The position numbers and the translations under genes were made by a program. A model generated the notes under the pieces. The model did no database searches and was not told where the DNA came from. It saw only the letters and a list, made by a program, of their open reading frames with translations. Shown in pieces: positions 1-15,000 of a stretch of DNA of 64,000 nt. Source of the DNA: Cristatella mucedo (lineage: Eukaryota > Bryozoa > Phylactolaemata > Cristatellidae); the NCBI GenBank assembly GCA_009760855.2, contig WPIO01000058.1:2224001-2288000 (forward strand), read 5' to 3'. Position 1 is the first letter of the stretch; every line of letters starts with the position of its first letter.

Positions 1-3000
1 AATTCCCAGCATAGCCTGAACAGCCTCCAACTTCAGGATAGTGATCAAGGTAGAAACTTACTTCTTCCTGAATGTTTGGTGGCAAAGCAGCAAGAAACTC
101 AGGGCTCACATCTGCAATCACATTGGTGTCGCCTGCCTGCTGATGAGAAGTACCAGCAGCAGCTGCACTGGTAGACTGCTCTCGTGCTTGTCTCTGTATA
201 CGCTGAAGGCGCAATTGCTCTGCAATGACTTCCTGTCGTATAGACTCAGGCAGTGCTGCCAGGAAAGATGGATCGACGCCCTCCAGACCAAGTGCTGTAG
301 TACACAGCAATACTATTAATTAGTTCCCACATACAACACAAAGCTCACATAAGCTAAATAAGGAAGCTGAGCAGCTAAGACAATGTACAAGCAAAACTAA
401 CCGGCATCATCAGCAGGTGCACTTGCAACTGCAACACTAGCTCCGGCTGCAGCTGTCAGACGGGCATGAACAGACGTCTGGGGTTCTTCTCTCGATGATC
501 CCGGAGTTGGGTCACTCGACACTGAGCTAGCCGTAAAGGCAGCAGCAGCTGCTGCTGCTAGAGCTCCAATACTTCCGTCGGCACCAGTGACGACTGACAC
601 AGCAACACTTCCTCCTTCTTGCTGTACCCACGGGTCGTCCAAGCTGCCCCCTACATGCAGGATCTCAATACTACCAAGCTCCATATCCCTGTCATCATCA
701 GCGCGAGCTGACAAAACTTGCAACTGCATAGCTGGAGACAAGACTGCAATGACAATAAAGCATGACACAGAAAGAACCACAAGGTTTCACACACTGGGGC
801 AGACCGGCTGTTACTCATTCGGCTTACCGTGCTCAGGGAAAGGGACAGGCATATCAGGGATGCCAGGCAGCTCCGGTGGCGGTGCAGGTTCGTCTCCATC
901 GACGAAGATATTGGGTGGTGTAAAGGCACGTTCGTTCTCACTGCTGCCCTGGGTCCTGGTTGGAATCAACCCATCAGAGGCAGGGGAAAGCAAAGCCGGA
1001 CGCAGGGTCTCCGTGGCGTCGACAGCAGCACTACTGACAACAGAGGCATTGACTGACGTATCTGTACTATTTGGCTCCACACCCTGACGAGATGCTGCTG
1101 ATGCTTGGCTAGTCGACATGGTGGCATCGGATAGTGGAGCAAGCCTAGGGCACATGTACCATCATTGAGCACAGATTAACTGATGATGGCTGATCACAAG
1201 CTTCTGGCAGCGACCCAAATAACTAAAGTAACAAGAAATTCTAGCACAAGAAATACCATTAATGTGGAGTTACTTACAGCGACTGGACTGGCACACTGTT
1301 ACGACTGCTGCCTACGTCAGTTCTATCGACGTCTCCTAGAAGCTGACGATCTGCAAATGAAAGTGTTGCAAATTAAAGCATGATGTGCAGAAATATTAAA
1401 GTGTGAGAAATTGTTGTTATTAAAATAATCCTTAGTGTCCGTCAGCTAACTGCTAACATGCTACGGGTCTCTATAGGCTTTAGAGCCAACAAGAATTGAA
1501 TTAACCAACAAAGCACCGACTTTTAATGGATTACAGCAAAGTGAATGGTGCAGAAATATTAAAGTGTGAGAAATTGTTGTTATTAAAATAATCCTTAGTG
1601 TCCGTCAGCTAACTGCTAACATGCTACGGGTCTCTATAGGCTTTAGAGCCAACAAGAATTGAATTAACCAACAAAGCACCGACTTTTAATGGATTACAGC
1701 AAAGTGAATGATGCTGTCGCCAGCCAAATTGCTGCTTGCCACGAGCAAGCAATCGAACGCAAGCCTGTGGCACATGAGAGGAAACACGGAAAAGCAAATA
1801 ACTGAAACCTGAGAACACTTCCACCAGCTACTCTTAAAACCACAAATACCGAAGGTTTTCAAGCATTTTTCTATACAGACATCTTATGAATATTTAATAG
1901 CAACTGCTCAAGCTGAAACCTTTTCAAATTGGATGGGGAGCTTTTCCATGACCACGAGAATCTGTTAAGACAAAGGACCATGATCCACCCAGCTAGCTTG
2001 AGAGACTAAGTAAGAATCAAGGTCCCACGAGGCCCAGTGTCTCAATCATAAGGAACATTTTTACAAGTACACAAGAATGGTACTGCAGCTATTCCATACA
2101 GTTATCCATACTTCCATACACTTATATAGCCAAATCAGCATTTTTGGTGAGACATAAACTAGATATAATCAGTCCAGGCTAACTAGCGAAGAGCCTACAC
2201 TACCGAAAACGGTCACCAAGCTCCACCAACACAACATTTGCCCGCTATCACACAATTTTATGCCAACCTAGAGCTAGCTAACACAAGAAAACCCAATCAA
2301 TCTAAGTATGGCCTGATGTTATTTTTTCATGCCTTCCGGTTAAGCTAAAATTTGAGATTAATGGAATGTGATGATATAATAAAACGGGTAATACAAGACG
2401 ACCAGGATGTCACCATTATATCCCCAAAGCACTTCTCAGCAAAATCATGTATAACACCACTGTCAGGAACTGGAGTCGACTATTTGAGTAGGGTTACACA
2501 GCCACTCATGTATTGGCTATGCAAGTCCATTTATTTGAGTCATGCTTTGAACAGAAAACTAGAAAGCCTAACGTTTCTAGTCACATAGCAAGAAAAAAAC
2601 CTGTTAATGTTTGAAAAGCTATGGCATAGGAAATATTCTACACCAGTTCATCCAAATAGTCATAACAATCGTGATTAAACATCAAATAATTAACATGACC
2701 GAGCTTCCTAAGGAATATTTTCAATCAGCACATAGCACTTAAGCTGCCACACTTCTGATCAATAAGCTGACTCGGGGGGGGGGAGTTCCAGTGCTTTTCT
2801 TACAACGATTCAAGGTAAGCTAAGAAACAAACCATAGTGCGTCAACAGAAAACAAGAGGGTGCAACCAAGCTGCTGGGGAATGCAGAGAGGCCATATTTC
2901 TTACCGCTGCCGACTGCAAGCCATACTACAGCTGAAGCAGGTATCAGTTGATCTGCAGTCACAATTGGCTGCAATGATAAAATAATGGAGCATATCCAGT

Positions 3001-6000
3001 AACACGTCAGTCCTAGGGCAACATATGCATAACGGTCACTAGCTGTCACTGTCACTTACAGTTGCTATAGCAGACTGCGCAGGCCTGTCACTGGTGCCAC
3101 CAGTAGCAGCAGCCAGCTGTACAGCAGCTGCACTAGGTGGAGGTTGATCGATGCTTCCGGCAGCAGCATCGGAAGACTCCCCTGGTCCGGATAGTCCAGC
3201 TGTGGCGGTCTGCTTCTCCTGAGTACCTTCAGCCATTGATTTCTTCTGCTTATCCTGTTCTTCTTGCTTAAACCGATTCAATGCTTCGAGTATCTCCGGT
3301 TTCAGGACTATAAAACCACAAGATATTGAAATTCAGCTCACATTCTGTTATTCACACGAAAAACTGACAGCTACCACCAAGCCTAGGTAAATTGCAAGCT
3401 CAGATGAGCTACGAGCACATACTGAAAGCCTACAAAAATTGCTAAGTACACATATACACTGCAAACCTGTAATGGCATCGTGAGCCGAATTGCCATCAAG
3501 CACACGCGATTCCTCCATCCATCGAAAAAGTGTAGATGGTATGCTGGACAAAATAGTTGGGCCACTTGACCGAACACGATCAAAGCCATCCTGAAGAACA
3601 TACAAATATTGTTTTAGTACCAATAAGCTTGCAAATCTCAACGCACTTGACAGTGAGCAGAAGAGCAGTATTCACCGGTTCTTCACACCGAATTGCATGA
3701 ATGGCATCACACAATAGAAATACATGCTATCAAACTTCATCATCTGCAATCATGGACATGTACAGTAAAACCTATCGAACGAAATCAGAAATAATCTAGA
3801 AACATAAGACTAAATAGTTTATAATGTATTTATATAGCCCCTAAGAGAACTCAATCTCTACCCGGGCACTTTACATATGCCTAAGAGCTAGAGCCCACAA
3901 CCCTGGCCGTTTAAGACAAGAACTTCACCTCAGGGCCAAACCAGCAACAGTTACGTAGAAAAGCACCTGCTAACTTCTCTATGCTCAAAAAATTATTTGA
4001 GTGGCAGATGCATTGCCCTGTCCTAACAAAAAGGAACAAGTGCAAGCAAGCAAAACCTTTTGCCCAGCCATGCAGAAAGACAATAATGTTCCAAGTCATA
4101 GATAATGAAGAAAAGAGTCCTTCCACGTGTCATGGTCTAACATGCAGCTATGAAGATATCATTAGAAAAAAGTTTGCCACTACAGAGAACCAAAAATGCA
4201 TGTTTTGCTTTCTGGACCAGGATAGCTCAAAACATAATGGTGTAATAACAATAATACACTTGATAAAGTGCCTTCAGAGAACTCAATCTCTCTCCAGGCA
4301 GTTTACAATTGCTACAAAGGAAACGAGATCGAATGGTGAGCGGTATCATGCTTGATAAACAACATGGTTAGTGGTGACATACACAGGGTCAGAATGCAAG
4401 AGTGGTTAGTGGCAGCATGCACAGTGTCAGCACGCATAAGCACATTAAGTACATATGTATTTACCTAAGGATGCTGCACTGAACCGTACAGTCTCTTTGA
4501 CGACTATTTAATAATTTGCATGTTGACCCTGTGCATGTCACCCCTAACCATATTATTCATTTTGTTTGTTTATCAAGCATGATTTTACTTACCATTCAAT
4601 TGCATTTCCCTTTGCAACAAATCTAAAGCGCCTAGAAAGAGAGTAAGTTCTCTGGGGGCGATCAAGTGCATTATATTATATTATATCAATTGGGACCACT
4701 CACCCCAAAGGTTAGCTAAGATCTTACTATCTCTTCCCGGTTCTCTCCAGACTAAACTACTGTAACTCAATATCGGCAAGACTGATAAAAAGAACATATA
4801 AGCCTAACTCTCCCCAGGTCCTTTTAAGAACACAACTGAGCCCTTGTTTTCTCTCAGGTCAAGACGGCTTCCGATACTTGCTTTTACTCTGCTGGCCCTA
4901 CATAGTAAAACTAGTTCAACAATTCCTGTGCACTGGTGATATCTGAAATCAGCTGCAACTGATTCTGGGAGAGGTATTCATAGGTAGAGCCGAGAGTCGT
5001 CGGCAGAAAAGTGATAGCAGATTCAAACGGCTACTACTAAGTGCAGATGCCGACTCGGGTGTGTCTTGTCCAATCGCCACACACTACAACTGGCATGCTA
5101 GCGACTTCATCGACTATACACCAGACTCAGCTGTGCTCTTTAATTTATTACAGAGAGATTAATTAAGTCGGCTAGCTACCAAATATGCAACAAACGCCTC
5201 ATATGCCTTGCATGCGCTACACCCTACAGTGTAACTCCGGGTTAGCCTGCACGGCTAACATAGAAATAGACAAAACACAACAAGTATAAGTGCAAATAGA
5301 GGATGCATGTATGCAGCACTAACACATGATATAAAACCGCATAATTCACATAATCCAAGCCAGTTTTCTGTAATAGACAATAAAAAGATAATAATCTGCC
5401 GATAGCTTATCATTGTGAGAACAAAGGTGTCCTCCTTCCAGAAATAAAATCTACTTAGTCACACTTTGTCGCAGCATACAGATATATACTCAGGCACAAA
5501 GATATCCTTGCAGTATGGCCATTAACTTTGTTCAGTTTATAAGGTTTTCTACGATTCTAGGCATAATAAAGTTAGTCGAAGCATGTGAAAATATTTGTTG
5601 ACAGCCCAAAAAATATCACGTGCTGCTGGCATGTATTGTTTAGTGTGACGTCGCCCAACCATGAGTTTTAGTGAAAAGGTCGGCTACTGGTCTAGGCCAA
5701 ACACTGTGCTTCAGCTGCCTGTAGATATCGTTACATAGTCGTTCTATGAAGTTCAAATCAGGCGACTGGCTGAGCTACCACACAACACCAAACGGGAATT
5801 CGTCAAAAAGTATTTTACTCCAAGTTATTGTTGGTCAAGCAGATTGGATTTCAAAGCTCAAACACTGCTTCGGGGTGTTAACATTCGATTGAGCTTCCTT
5901 TGCAGCAAATGTCAAGTGCCTAAACAGAGATTTGAGTTCTCTGCGGGCACTACATCATATGCATTACTATTATTATCGTTACGTTGGGCCACAAAATAGC

Positions 6001-9000
6001 CACCCTAAGAAAATTACCAGACCAGTAAAGTGGGAAGGCCAGAAGATGTGACCTAGAAACTCATACACATCAGCAGCAAATGGTTGTTTCTGGGTTGTCA
6101 ATAAATATTTTCACATAGTCGACATAACTTTAATATGCCTAGCATCGTAGAAAACCCTCTTCTTTCCCAAACGAATTTGCATAACTTTAATATGCATAGC
6201 ATCGTAGAAAACCCTCTCATTTCCCAAACGAATTTGCAGTCTTAGCAGTGGCAGCCATACTGCAAAGATTTTTTTGCACAGCAGTGCATCAAATCAATGC
6301 CAGAAGCTTAATAAAAATACGACTCGGCTAAAGCTTTTACATACTTGAAGCATTTCTGAGAATCTGTCGTCAACGTCGGACTCGGTTGCTATGCGAGATG
6401 TTAGCAAACGATGCACGTGCTCATCATCATCGGCAGTCATCATCAGGCGACGACCATATGATGTTTCCCCTATTAGATTAGTGCTGCCGTTCGCAGAGAA
6501 AGCATTAGTCAAGTGAAGGATGTCTGCTGCAGCCGTCGAGCTTCCAAATATCCTTTAAAAATCGTGAAGACTAAGTACAGTTAAGCTAGCCATAACATAT
6601 GAGCGTAGACAAGTACAACCCAGAAGCAGCATATAAGAGCCGCATACATAGCAAATGATGCAATAACAGAGCTTTCAAACAGACCACGGTCAAGCAGATA
6701 CCTTTGCCAGAGGACCACCGCTGGCACAGGAGTTACTGTCATCCGCTCTGCCGCATTGCCTCCAGGCCCAGTCATACGTAGATGCAAATTAAGTGGCTGT
6801 GACGACGATGATGGCTGCCAAGCAGTTCCACCAATCTGGTAACGACCCGTTAAAAGGCGAGAGACGGCTCCTCCAACACGACGGTGTGCACGTGCACCCG
6901 GTCCGTGGCTGTACAACGACCGGCTTTCACTTGAAGCAGTCATCAGAGGATGGGCGGTAGGCACAGAGCTAGGTGCTGGTGGAACAACCGTTCCTGTAAA
7001 GAAATTGAGCTATCAAGAACCCTTTCGGATTTGTTGCGTTCACAGCCACAACAAGTGGTCATGTCAGGACGTATAACTACGACACACGGGTCTTGTGTGT
7101 AGCCACGTGAGCATTCGGATCGCTTAAACTGCAGCACCCAGGCATGCTATAGTACCATCTCGTCAAAATATATTTACATTATGCAGAAAAACCGCAATGC
7201 AAAGCTCAAGATACTACTTACCCTGATGGTCATCATTTCTTGCATCACCATCGTGGATTGCAAGTGGCAGCTCAAAGGCACGAACATGCCCCGTAGAACC
7301 ACCCAACACAAAATGCTGACCCATTACCCGCTGGGGGTCTAAAAATCAACCAAAAATCCTTCACAAGATTGCCAACTCCATTAAAAAAATATAAAATCTC
7401 AGTGCTAGAATGTATCAATTGAATCTCAAATGCAATTCATAAGCTTGCTCAGGGAATGAGCAGGCAGCAGCTTGAGATGCAAAAGAATTGGTGCCATCCA
7501 TGACGGCACAACAATTGACACCGACTTGTTCCAAATGAAATTTCTGAGACTACGTACAGTTTTGCAGACCAAGCCCATCCAAATCATCATCTCGATCATC
7601 CATGCCAAGTATGTCAGCAAGGCTGCCTTCTTCCTCCTCTTCTTCGTCAGGCTCTTCTTCATATGCGGCATGTTCCTGCAAGAAAATGTCCATTAAACAC
7701 GAGAGCAAACATAAAAGCAAATCAAACAAGCTAGCATATGCTATGGATGCACATGCAAGTCAACATTCAACGAAGGCAGGCAGACAGCCAAGGCATAAAG
7801 TCAATCAACACCTACATCGTCACTCTCCTCATCGTCTTCAGCACCATCCTCTTCATCGTCGTCGTCGTCATCAATATCATCTTCATTTTCGTTGCCACTT
7901 TCACCATGTATAGTATCGTCTTCCTGCTCATCTCGTTCAGCTTCTGCAAGATGCAATATAAGTCTAACCAGGTACAATACATTGCGCGTGGCAACTGTTG
8001 TAAAGTAGTAGTAACCAGTATAAACACGCACTTCACACACTCAAGGCTCATCAGAAAATACTTACGTGGATCACCACGTCGTTGATCTTGGACATAGGAA
8101 TGTGGTGAAGAGCTTGTTCTAGCACGGTGGTCTACATCACCATCTCCATCTTCGTCTTCGGAACTCGAATGCCCACTGGCAGCTCCACCTGCTGTCCCAT
8201 TAGGATCACCATCAGCTAATGCAGCTCCCAAACCAGATGCTAAGTGACGAGCTGCTCTGCGAGTACCACTTGATAATGTACCTCGATCATTAGTGCTGCG
8301 GGTGTTGCCACGAGCCAGATCTTCACGCTCTTCTGCATCATCTTCGGAAACGCCCTGGCTCAATATTTCTTCCAGAACCTGTTCAAGGACTGCCTAATGA
8401 ATACCAAACGATAGACAAAGAATCACTTCAATAAGGATAAGATGCGGGGTTAGATTACAAGGCATAGCTAGAAAAAAGGCATATGGTGACCTCTCGCGAG
8501 AAGCGGGAGGACGGTGCTCGGGCCTAGTCATGAGTTGGAGACGGGTCAATGGCAGAGTTTTGGTCCAATAAATCGCAGTACTTTTTACTCTGGTCGGGCC
8601 AGCAGTATTATATAATCAGCTACCATGACAAAACAGTGGCAGTCTAACGTGCAACGAGCCTGCCCAACAGCTGACAGAATAAGCAAATGGCACAGATTCA
8701 AGGGTATACTCGACTAACTGGCTTGTCTGTCGTGAGTAAATAAATAAATAAATCCTAGCTGCTTAAACAGCATCTATTTGCATAGCGACAGAAGAGCCTT
8801 TACGGCTATCACCACTGCTTGCAGTGACGATAAAGGATCGCCCACCACAGGAATCGAACCCACGACCTCGGGACCAAGGTCATGAAAACAACCGCCTTAT
8901 CTAGTGTGCCATCACGGCTCACCGAGAGCATCACAGAAGCCACATCACACCACTACTCGAAGATCTGCACAGGCAGAGTGTCGACTTCAAGGTTATGTCA

Positions 9001-12000
9001 CTTACTTTTAGGTCCCAACATTCTCTGGCTCCAGCCTACCTATCAGAATACTCCCATACCAGGCCAAGAATAGTACCATCCATTGTTCTGACTCTAATCT
9101 AGCTATACCTCATACAAACCTCGAAACCTTTGGAGACGGTGCCCTGAGTTCATTTGATCCCAAAGCCTGCTCCGACTGACGTAACAACATCCCGTGACAT
9201 GACGACATTAAAAAAAAGCTTAAAACACATGTTTATTGCAGCATTTAGTGGTTACTTGTGATTTGTCTTTTGTGTGGTGATGCATGTTGAAATTGTCTGC
9301 TGCTACTAACCATATCTACGTGTTCACTGTGTGCATGTCACATCTTACAATGTCATTATTGATAATATTGCAAATGTTCCCATTAATTATTTGGTCATGC
9401 TTTCTTTACAGAATCTGTAATGTGCCTAGAAAGACATTCAGCTCTCGTTGAGGGTTCTATACAAATGTATTATTATTAGCTATCACAAACAAGAATTAAC
9501 CAGCTGTTGACTCACAAGGAGACCCTCAAGCAAGCAGGCTAAGCAATAAAATTTTAGGTTAGGAAACACGTCAGGTGCTTGGTGTGCAAAAAAGGTAAAG
9601 CTAACAGGTACTGTCAGTGCTAACGGGCACAAGTCAAGTCATTTTGCCTCCTTATGGTGTTATACTTGGAATCGTTAATGAAGCCGTGATGGCACACTAG
9701 GTAAGGCGGTTGCTTTCATGACCTCGGTCCTGAGGTCGTGGGTTCGATTCCTGCGGCGGGCGATCCTTTATGGCAACTGCAAGCGGTGGTGATAGCCGTA
9801 AAGGCTCTTCTGTCGCTATACAAAAAGAGGCTGTTTAAGCAGCTAGGATTATATCTATTATATCATAAGCAGCAGGCTCACTATACCAACTTCAGGATCC
9901 ATTTGAAGACTGACATCCCTGACACACCTGCCAGACCCCGATTTAGTTTTTTCCTCCAAGCAATTGAGGCAGCAAATAAACTCTAATAAATTAGGTCAAA
10001 ATGGGAGCTTGTGAATAAGGCTTGAGGGTTAAATATCTAAATACAGCTCGAGTAAGAATTTATTTTTATTTGATCAATACTAACAGCAACGAGATTATTT
10101 GGGGCCAGCATCTGAACACGTCAATAAAATCGTAGGGCGATTACTGCACTATGCTCACAGTGGCATATACAGGGATGCTACATATTCAAATCTGCCTTCT
10201 AACTATACTGCCACATTTTGTGCTCAGAAGTCTTACACATAAGCTTTTCGATTAGGCAGATTGAAATCTTCCATAGAAACCGAAGGACATGGAACACAGA
10301 TGAAACACGAAGACTAAAAAGTCACTGCACAGCTAAAAGGATCGTTATCGATACAAAAAATTCCCAGATTTGACTATTAATGTACGATTTGTCTCACTTC
10401 AGTGTGTGGGGTGGGGTGGAGCTGAAGCTACTAGACATACATACACGAGGCAAAAACTGCACCTGTGCTTGGCTTTCAAAAGCAATTGGATGCTGGTGAC
10501 GAACAGGATCGTCCTCTGTGGCTTCGTGAGGAACGGATATCTCGTCGACATTGAGGTCACCTTCATCATCATCAAAGTCGTTAGAGCCACTAGCAGCTGT
10601 CCGAAAAAAGAACCATCGCTAATTATATACACAGGCTGGATTAGCACGTTACTGATAGATGAATGCTTGGTGATGGCTTCAACATACGAGCACACAAGAA
10701 GAGTCGACAGTGACATAGTTCCAGCTGATTAGGAGTGCCTACTGATGATTAGTACAAAAACATAAGCAAACATAGCAGTAAACTCACGATGTAGGCCTGT
10801 ATTCTAGCTAGAATACACTCTCCACACGGTCAGCTTCTGTCTAATAAAACCGATTAATAGCATTTTATGAGTCAACTAGCAACACAGATAGTCTAGATAT
10901 AAAATATAATGATCAGCAGCCAAGCCAACCATTTCGATTTGCTAATGCAAGCCCCTTTGTTAGGCTGAAGTAGGCCCCAACAATTAGTGCTGCCACTGCC
11001 ACAGAAGTGTCGACAGTAGCCACAGCCACTATGGTTCAGAATTCATAAGAAGGTGAACGATAAGCTAGATAACGTTCCACCGAGATATCGACTATTTGGC
11101 TGACTTGTGTCCCTTAGTCAAGGACAAAATTGTACATGCTCGTGCAGCAACAGTGCTACCTCAACTTACTGCAGGTTCCGAGTCAAAACCTCCGGCCTCC
11201 AACAGAAAATTTGCAAGCTTCCTCAATTGATGTAGATACACCATTTAGATCAAAACTAGCCAAACGAGTTCATCTATAGAACATGTACCTTCTTTCGGCT
11301 TCACTTCAGGACAATTTTTTTTAACGACTTACTTGACGACCAGACTGTTCAAGGCCATTCATATAGGCCACCGTTCCAACACCCATTTTTTATACATAAT
11401 ATCGTTTCCCGATACTATAGGCCTCCGTATAACTAATGGCACCCATATGTAGCAATCGTGATGCTATTGATCCTGCTCGACATGAAGCCAACTTCCGGAA
11501 TCAAGAGATGACAAGAACCTGCTGAGCTGTTGAGAACAGCAGTCGGTCTAAGTATAAGCCCAAGCGCAAGGTGCCCACAATTCAGGACCCTGATCTTGCG
11601 TTCGGATTCTACAGAAGACAATTTTTCTTAACTCCGTGCTGCTAAGGTTGAACACCTAACATAATAAAAAATACCTTCAGCCCCAGTTCTATTCTTACTT
11701 TCTTCACAAAGGCTGTTATTATGCCAACAATTTACAAGACAACATTGGGTCAAGAGAATTTTTGTAACTTCAACCAAATCTCCCTACTGCAGTTCTTGTT
11801 CAAGACACAGGAATGTGCAGTGGCAGATCAGTTAAACTCTTATAGCCAACTTCCAACTGAGCAAGCTGGTTCCCATCAGGTGCAGAGCTATTTAATTATG
11901 ATGTACCCAGGGATTTGTTCTAGGTGTAGTTCACTTTCCAATTTATACCTACCCTCTTGCCGATTTAATCACCAGCCACAATCCAGATTTAATTGTATGC

Positions 12001-15000
12001 ACATGAAACACAGCTGCACCTTTGCTTTCACCATTCCCTATAATCCCACAATATGTCAAACTTGCTCAATTCACTTGCAACACGTAGTGCCGACATTCTC
12101 ACTTGGATGGCAGCAAACTCTCTGAGATTAAACGCCAATAAAGAAAAAACAACAAATTCGTTGCAAACCAAGGGTTACTCAGAAAATGGAAAGCCTAAGC
12201 CTTAAAATGAGCTTGTTCAGCAAATCTTCTATTTCATCTGCAAGAAATCTTAATGTACTGTTCCAAAATGACCTTTCACTAAATGACTAGATAACTTCTA
12301 CAAAAGCCAGCAAAACGCCAAAACGCAAAAAGCCAGCAAACTTTCAGCTACGTAAAATTTCAAAAATTCGGGCCTGCTTAGATAAGGATACAACAGCCAC
12401 GCTGGTTTATGCATTTGTGATATCTCGTCTTAACCCGACCCAAGTCGGTGTTCGAATCCAGCTGCAGACAATCCTCTATTGTCTCCTCCAAGCAAGATGG
12501 TAGCCAACGCCAATGCACCTCCATCTATCCACAAAGCCACAGATACTATCTAGGTGTTACGCAGGGGGTTTTTCTATAGCGTACTCAAAGCCTAGGCGCC
12601 TTTCGGTACGCATTTCGTAGCCAACAGACCTCACCTCACAACAAAGAGAAAGTGAGAAGCATAGCTGAGTTGGGTGAACAGCTGAGGTAGTAAGTAGAAT
12701 AAAAGTAGCAGCTCAGGACTGACGGAAAGGATGTGCCATAGTCGGCAGAAGGAGAGTAATCGTTACACTAGAATTGTGGGAGTGAGTTCCACAGTCAAGG
12801 ACCTGCAGAGCTAAAGATTCTATCGACAACAGTCTTTAAGCAGACGAATAGAACGGCTAATTTATTGTCCATACAGGACCTGATGGCAGGAGGGGGCTGA
12901 AACTGGTGCAGTAGTAAAGCTAGGCATGAAGAAGCCAAGCTTTGGTGGGCCTTGTGAGCCCGTAAGAACTTTACTCGGTATTTGCTGGTCAATCGGCAGC
13001 CACCCAAGCTTTTTCAGCAAAGAAGGCACATGGTTATACATCTGGGATTTTCAACCTAGCCTTGCAGCCATACTTCTTTAACAGCTTCAGTGGCCTAGTG
13101 GCTCTTTTTCGGTAGCCTAGCCAAAATGAAATTACATTCATCTAGCCGAGAGAGAACCACGGAGCCAGTACAACATTTTGCAAGCCACTGTGGAAGACAG
13201 TTCCCAATCTTAGATAGGCAAAGGATGTGATGGTTCAGAGGCTCTTCTAATGGCATATAAATGAGGCCACTGAACAAACTTACATCAACATTTTTCTACC
13301 TTAAGAGCCGAATGCACTTTTAATGCAAATGTATGCGGCAATATGTTGGCTGTATGATTAATCCGATGGAATGGATTGCTTGGTGAGCTTAGCAATCAAT
13401 ACCTAAAAGTGAACAACCATTCATATACTGGTTACAAAATGATTATACATAAGGAAAATAACTCAAGACACTCACCAATGCCGCCTCCCTCAATTCGTGC
13501 TTGCCAATTAGCTACACCACCGGCTTGTCCAGGCATGCTCTCAGTGGTGCCACTCAAGTTGACAGATGCAAGATTTGCAGACGAACCGGCATTCACAGTC
13601 TCGCCGATGCTTCCCGGCAATTGAATAGTAGACAACACTGTTCCAACACCGATGCCGTCGGTTGCGGTTGCTGCTGCAGATCTTACTGGCGATGCCTCTG
13701 TGCGTACAGCAAGCTTCTTGCGATCATCGGCCAGTGAACACACGAGCTGTGGCTGATTGATGATCCGAGTTAATGTCTCCAGCGGCTTGAGTATAGCATT
13801 AACCGTTGCTACCACGGCAGGGCTGCTCAGTTCAATGCTGTGCGGTACTTTAGCAAGATCAGCCATAAGTCCTTTCTTAATGAGAAGACGTATCACAGGG
13901 TGTAGGCCGGGCTGGCGTGCCACGGCAGAAAGGGATCCGCCCTTGGCACTACTAAGAGTACGAGCTGCTGCTGCCTGACTGCTATTGGAAAGGGCAGTGC
14001 AGGCATCGAGTAGTGTGCTGGTGAGTCCTGCAAGAGCTTGAATACGAGTGTATTTGTCGGACGACGATTCAGGCTCGGCTAAGGACCGTTGCAATGCAGC
14101 CTTGAGCTCAGACACCAATGACGTCTGTGTATCCATTGAGTGGCTGCTTGCAGCAAGCGCAGCTAGCAGAACATGTGCAAGTGGGCCGCAGTCTTTCTCA
14201 CTGCTGCCAGCACTATTGCTCGGAGTGGGCAGAAGGTAGTCGAGCATGTAGGCCAAGATCGATCGAGTGGCTGTACCAGAATGCTAAGAGCAAAAAATAA
14301 AACATTTAAGCGTCTGCTTATGTTTAGCGCATGCACGTGCAAAATCCACCAGATGCTAACGAGTGAGATACACAGAGCAGCACACCTCACTAGCAGTCCC
14401 GGCAGAAGAACCATGCTCAGTAGGAACGGCTGCCTGCGACATGTTGTCGGGTGACCCATTGTTGCTTCTAATAGCATGCATGGCTTCCTGGTGAGCCTCG
14501 TGAGCCGAGCAACAGGTGTAAGTATGGTGCACAATAAGGTCTACACAGACAGGATATGACAGAACGAATTCGGCCAGCATCCTTAGGATGTCGGATTTTG
14601 AAAGCAATGATGATGAAACTCCCGGTGCTTGACAACTAGACCCTTTCTGAACATTCGAACTGTCCTGTAACGAAAATTGAGATGTGATACACACAACAAA
14701 AGTATACCAATGGCTATCACAACAATCTTTGCACACGATAGCCATTAAATTGGCACCACTCCTGCATTATCTAATATTGCATGCAACTGGTATACGAATA
14801 CAATTGGCATAAATCCCGCTTAGTAATGCTGAGGTATCATTAAAGTGCTCTCTAAAATAAACAAATAAAATAAAATACTAGCTAATTTAACAGCTACGTT
14901 TTGTATAGCGACAGAAGATCCTTTACGGCTATCACCATCGCTTGCAGTAGCAATAAAGGATCGCCCACCACAGGATTCGAACCCACGACCTCGGGCCCGA

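Noticed and set aside
587-1087. 166-codon plus-strand frame
   Set aside because: Antisense to HUWE1 exons 57-58, where Ser/Ala/Thr-rich coding sequence leaves the opposite strand open.
7812-8363. 183-codon minus-strand frame as one exon
   Set aside because: Only 8066-8363 of it is exon 47; the rest runs into the intron and then across exon 48 in the wrong frame ([10 protein letters not shown]), while the correct frame there is the acidic one.
9681-9780. Functional tRNA gene
   Set aside because: A- and B-box-like motifs are present, but the sequence is repeated in several copies with the same non-tRNA body, so it is a SINE head.
13376-14300. Plus-strand frames at 13.4-14.3 kb
   Set aside because: They are antisense shadows of HUWE1 exon 45.
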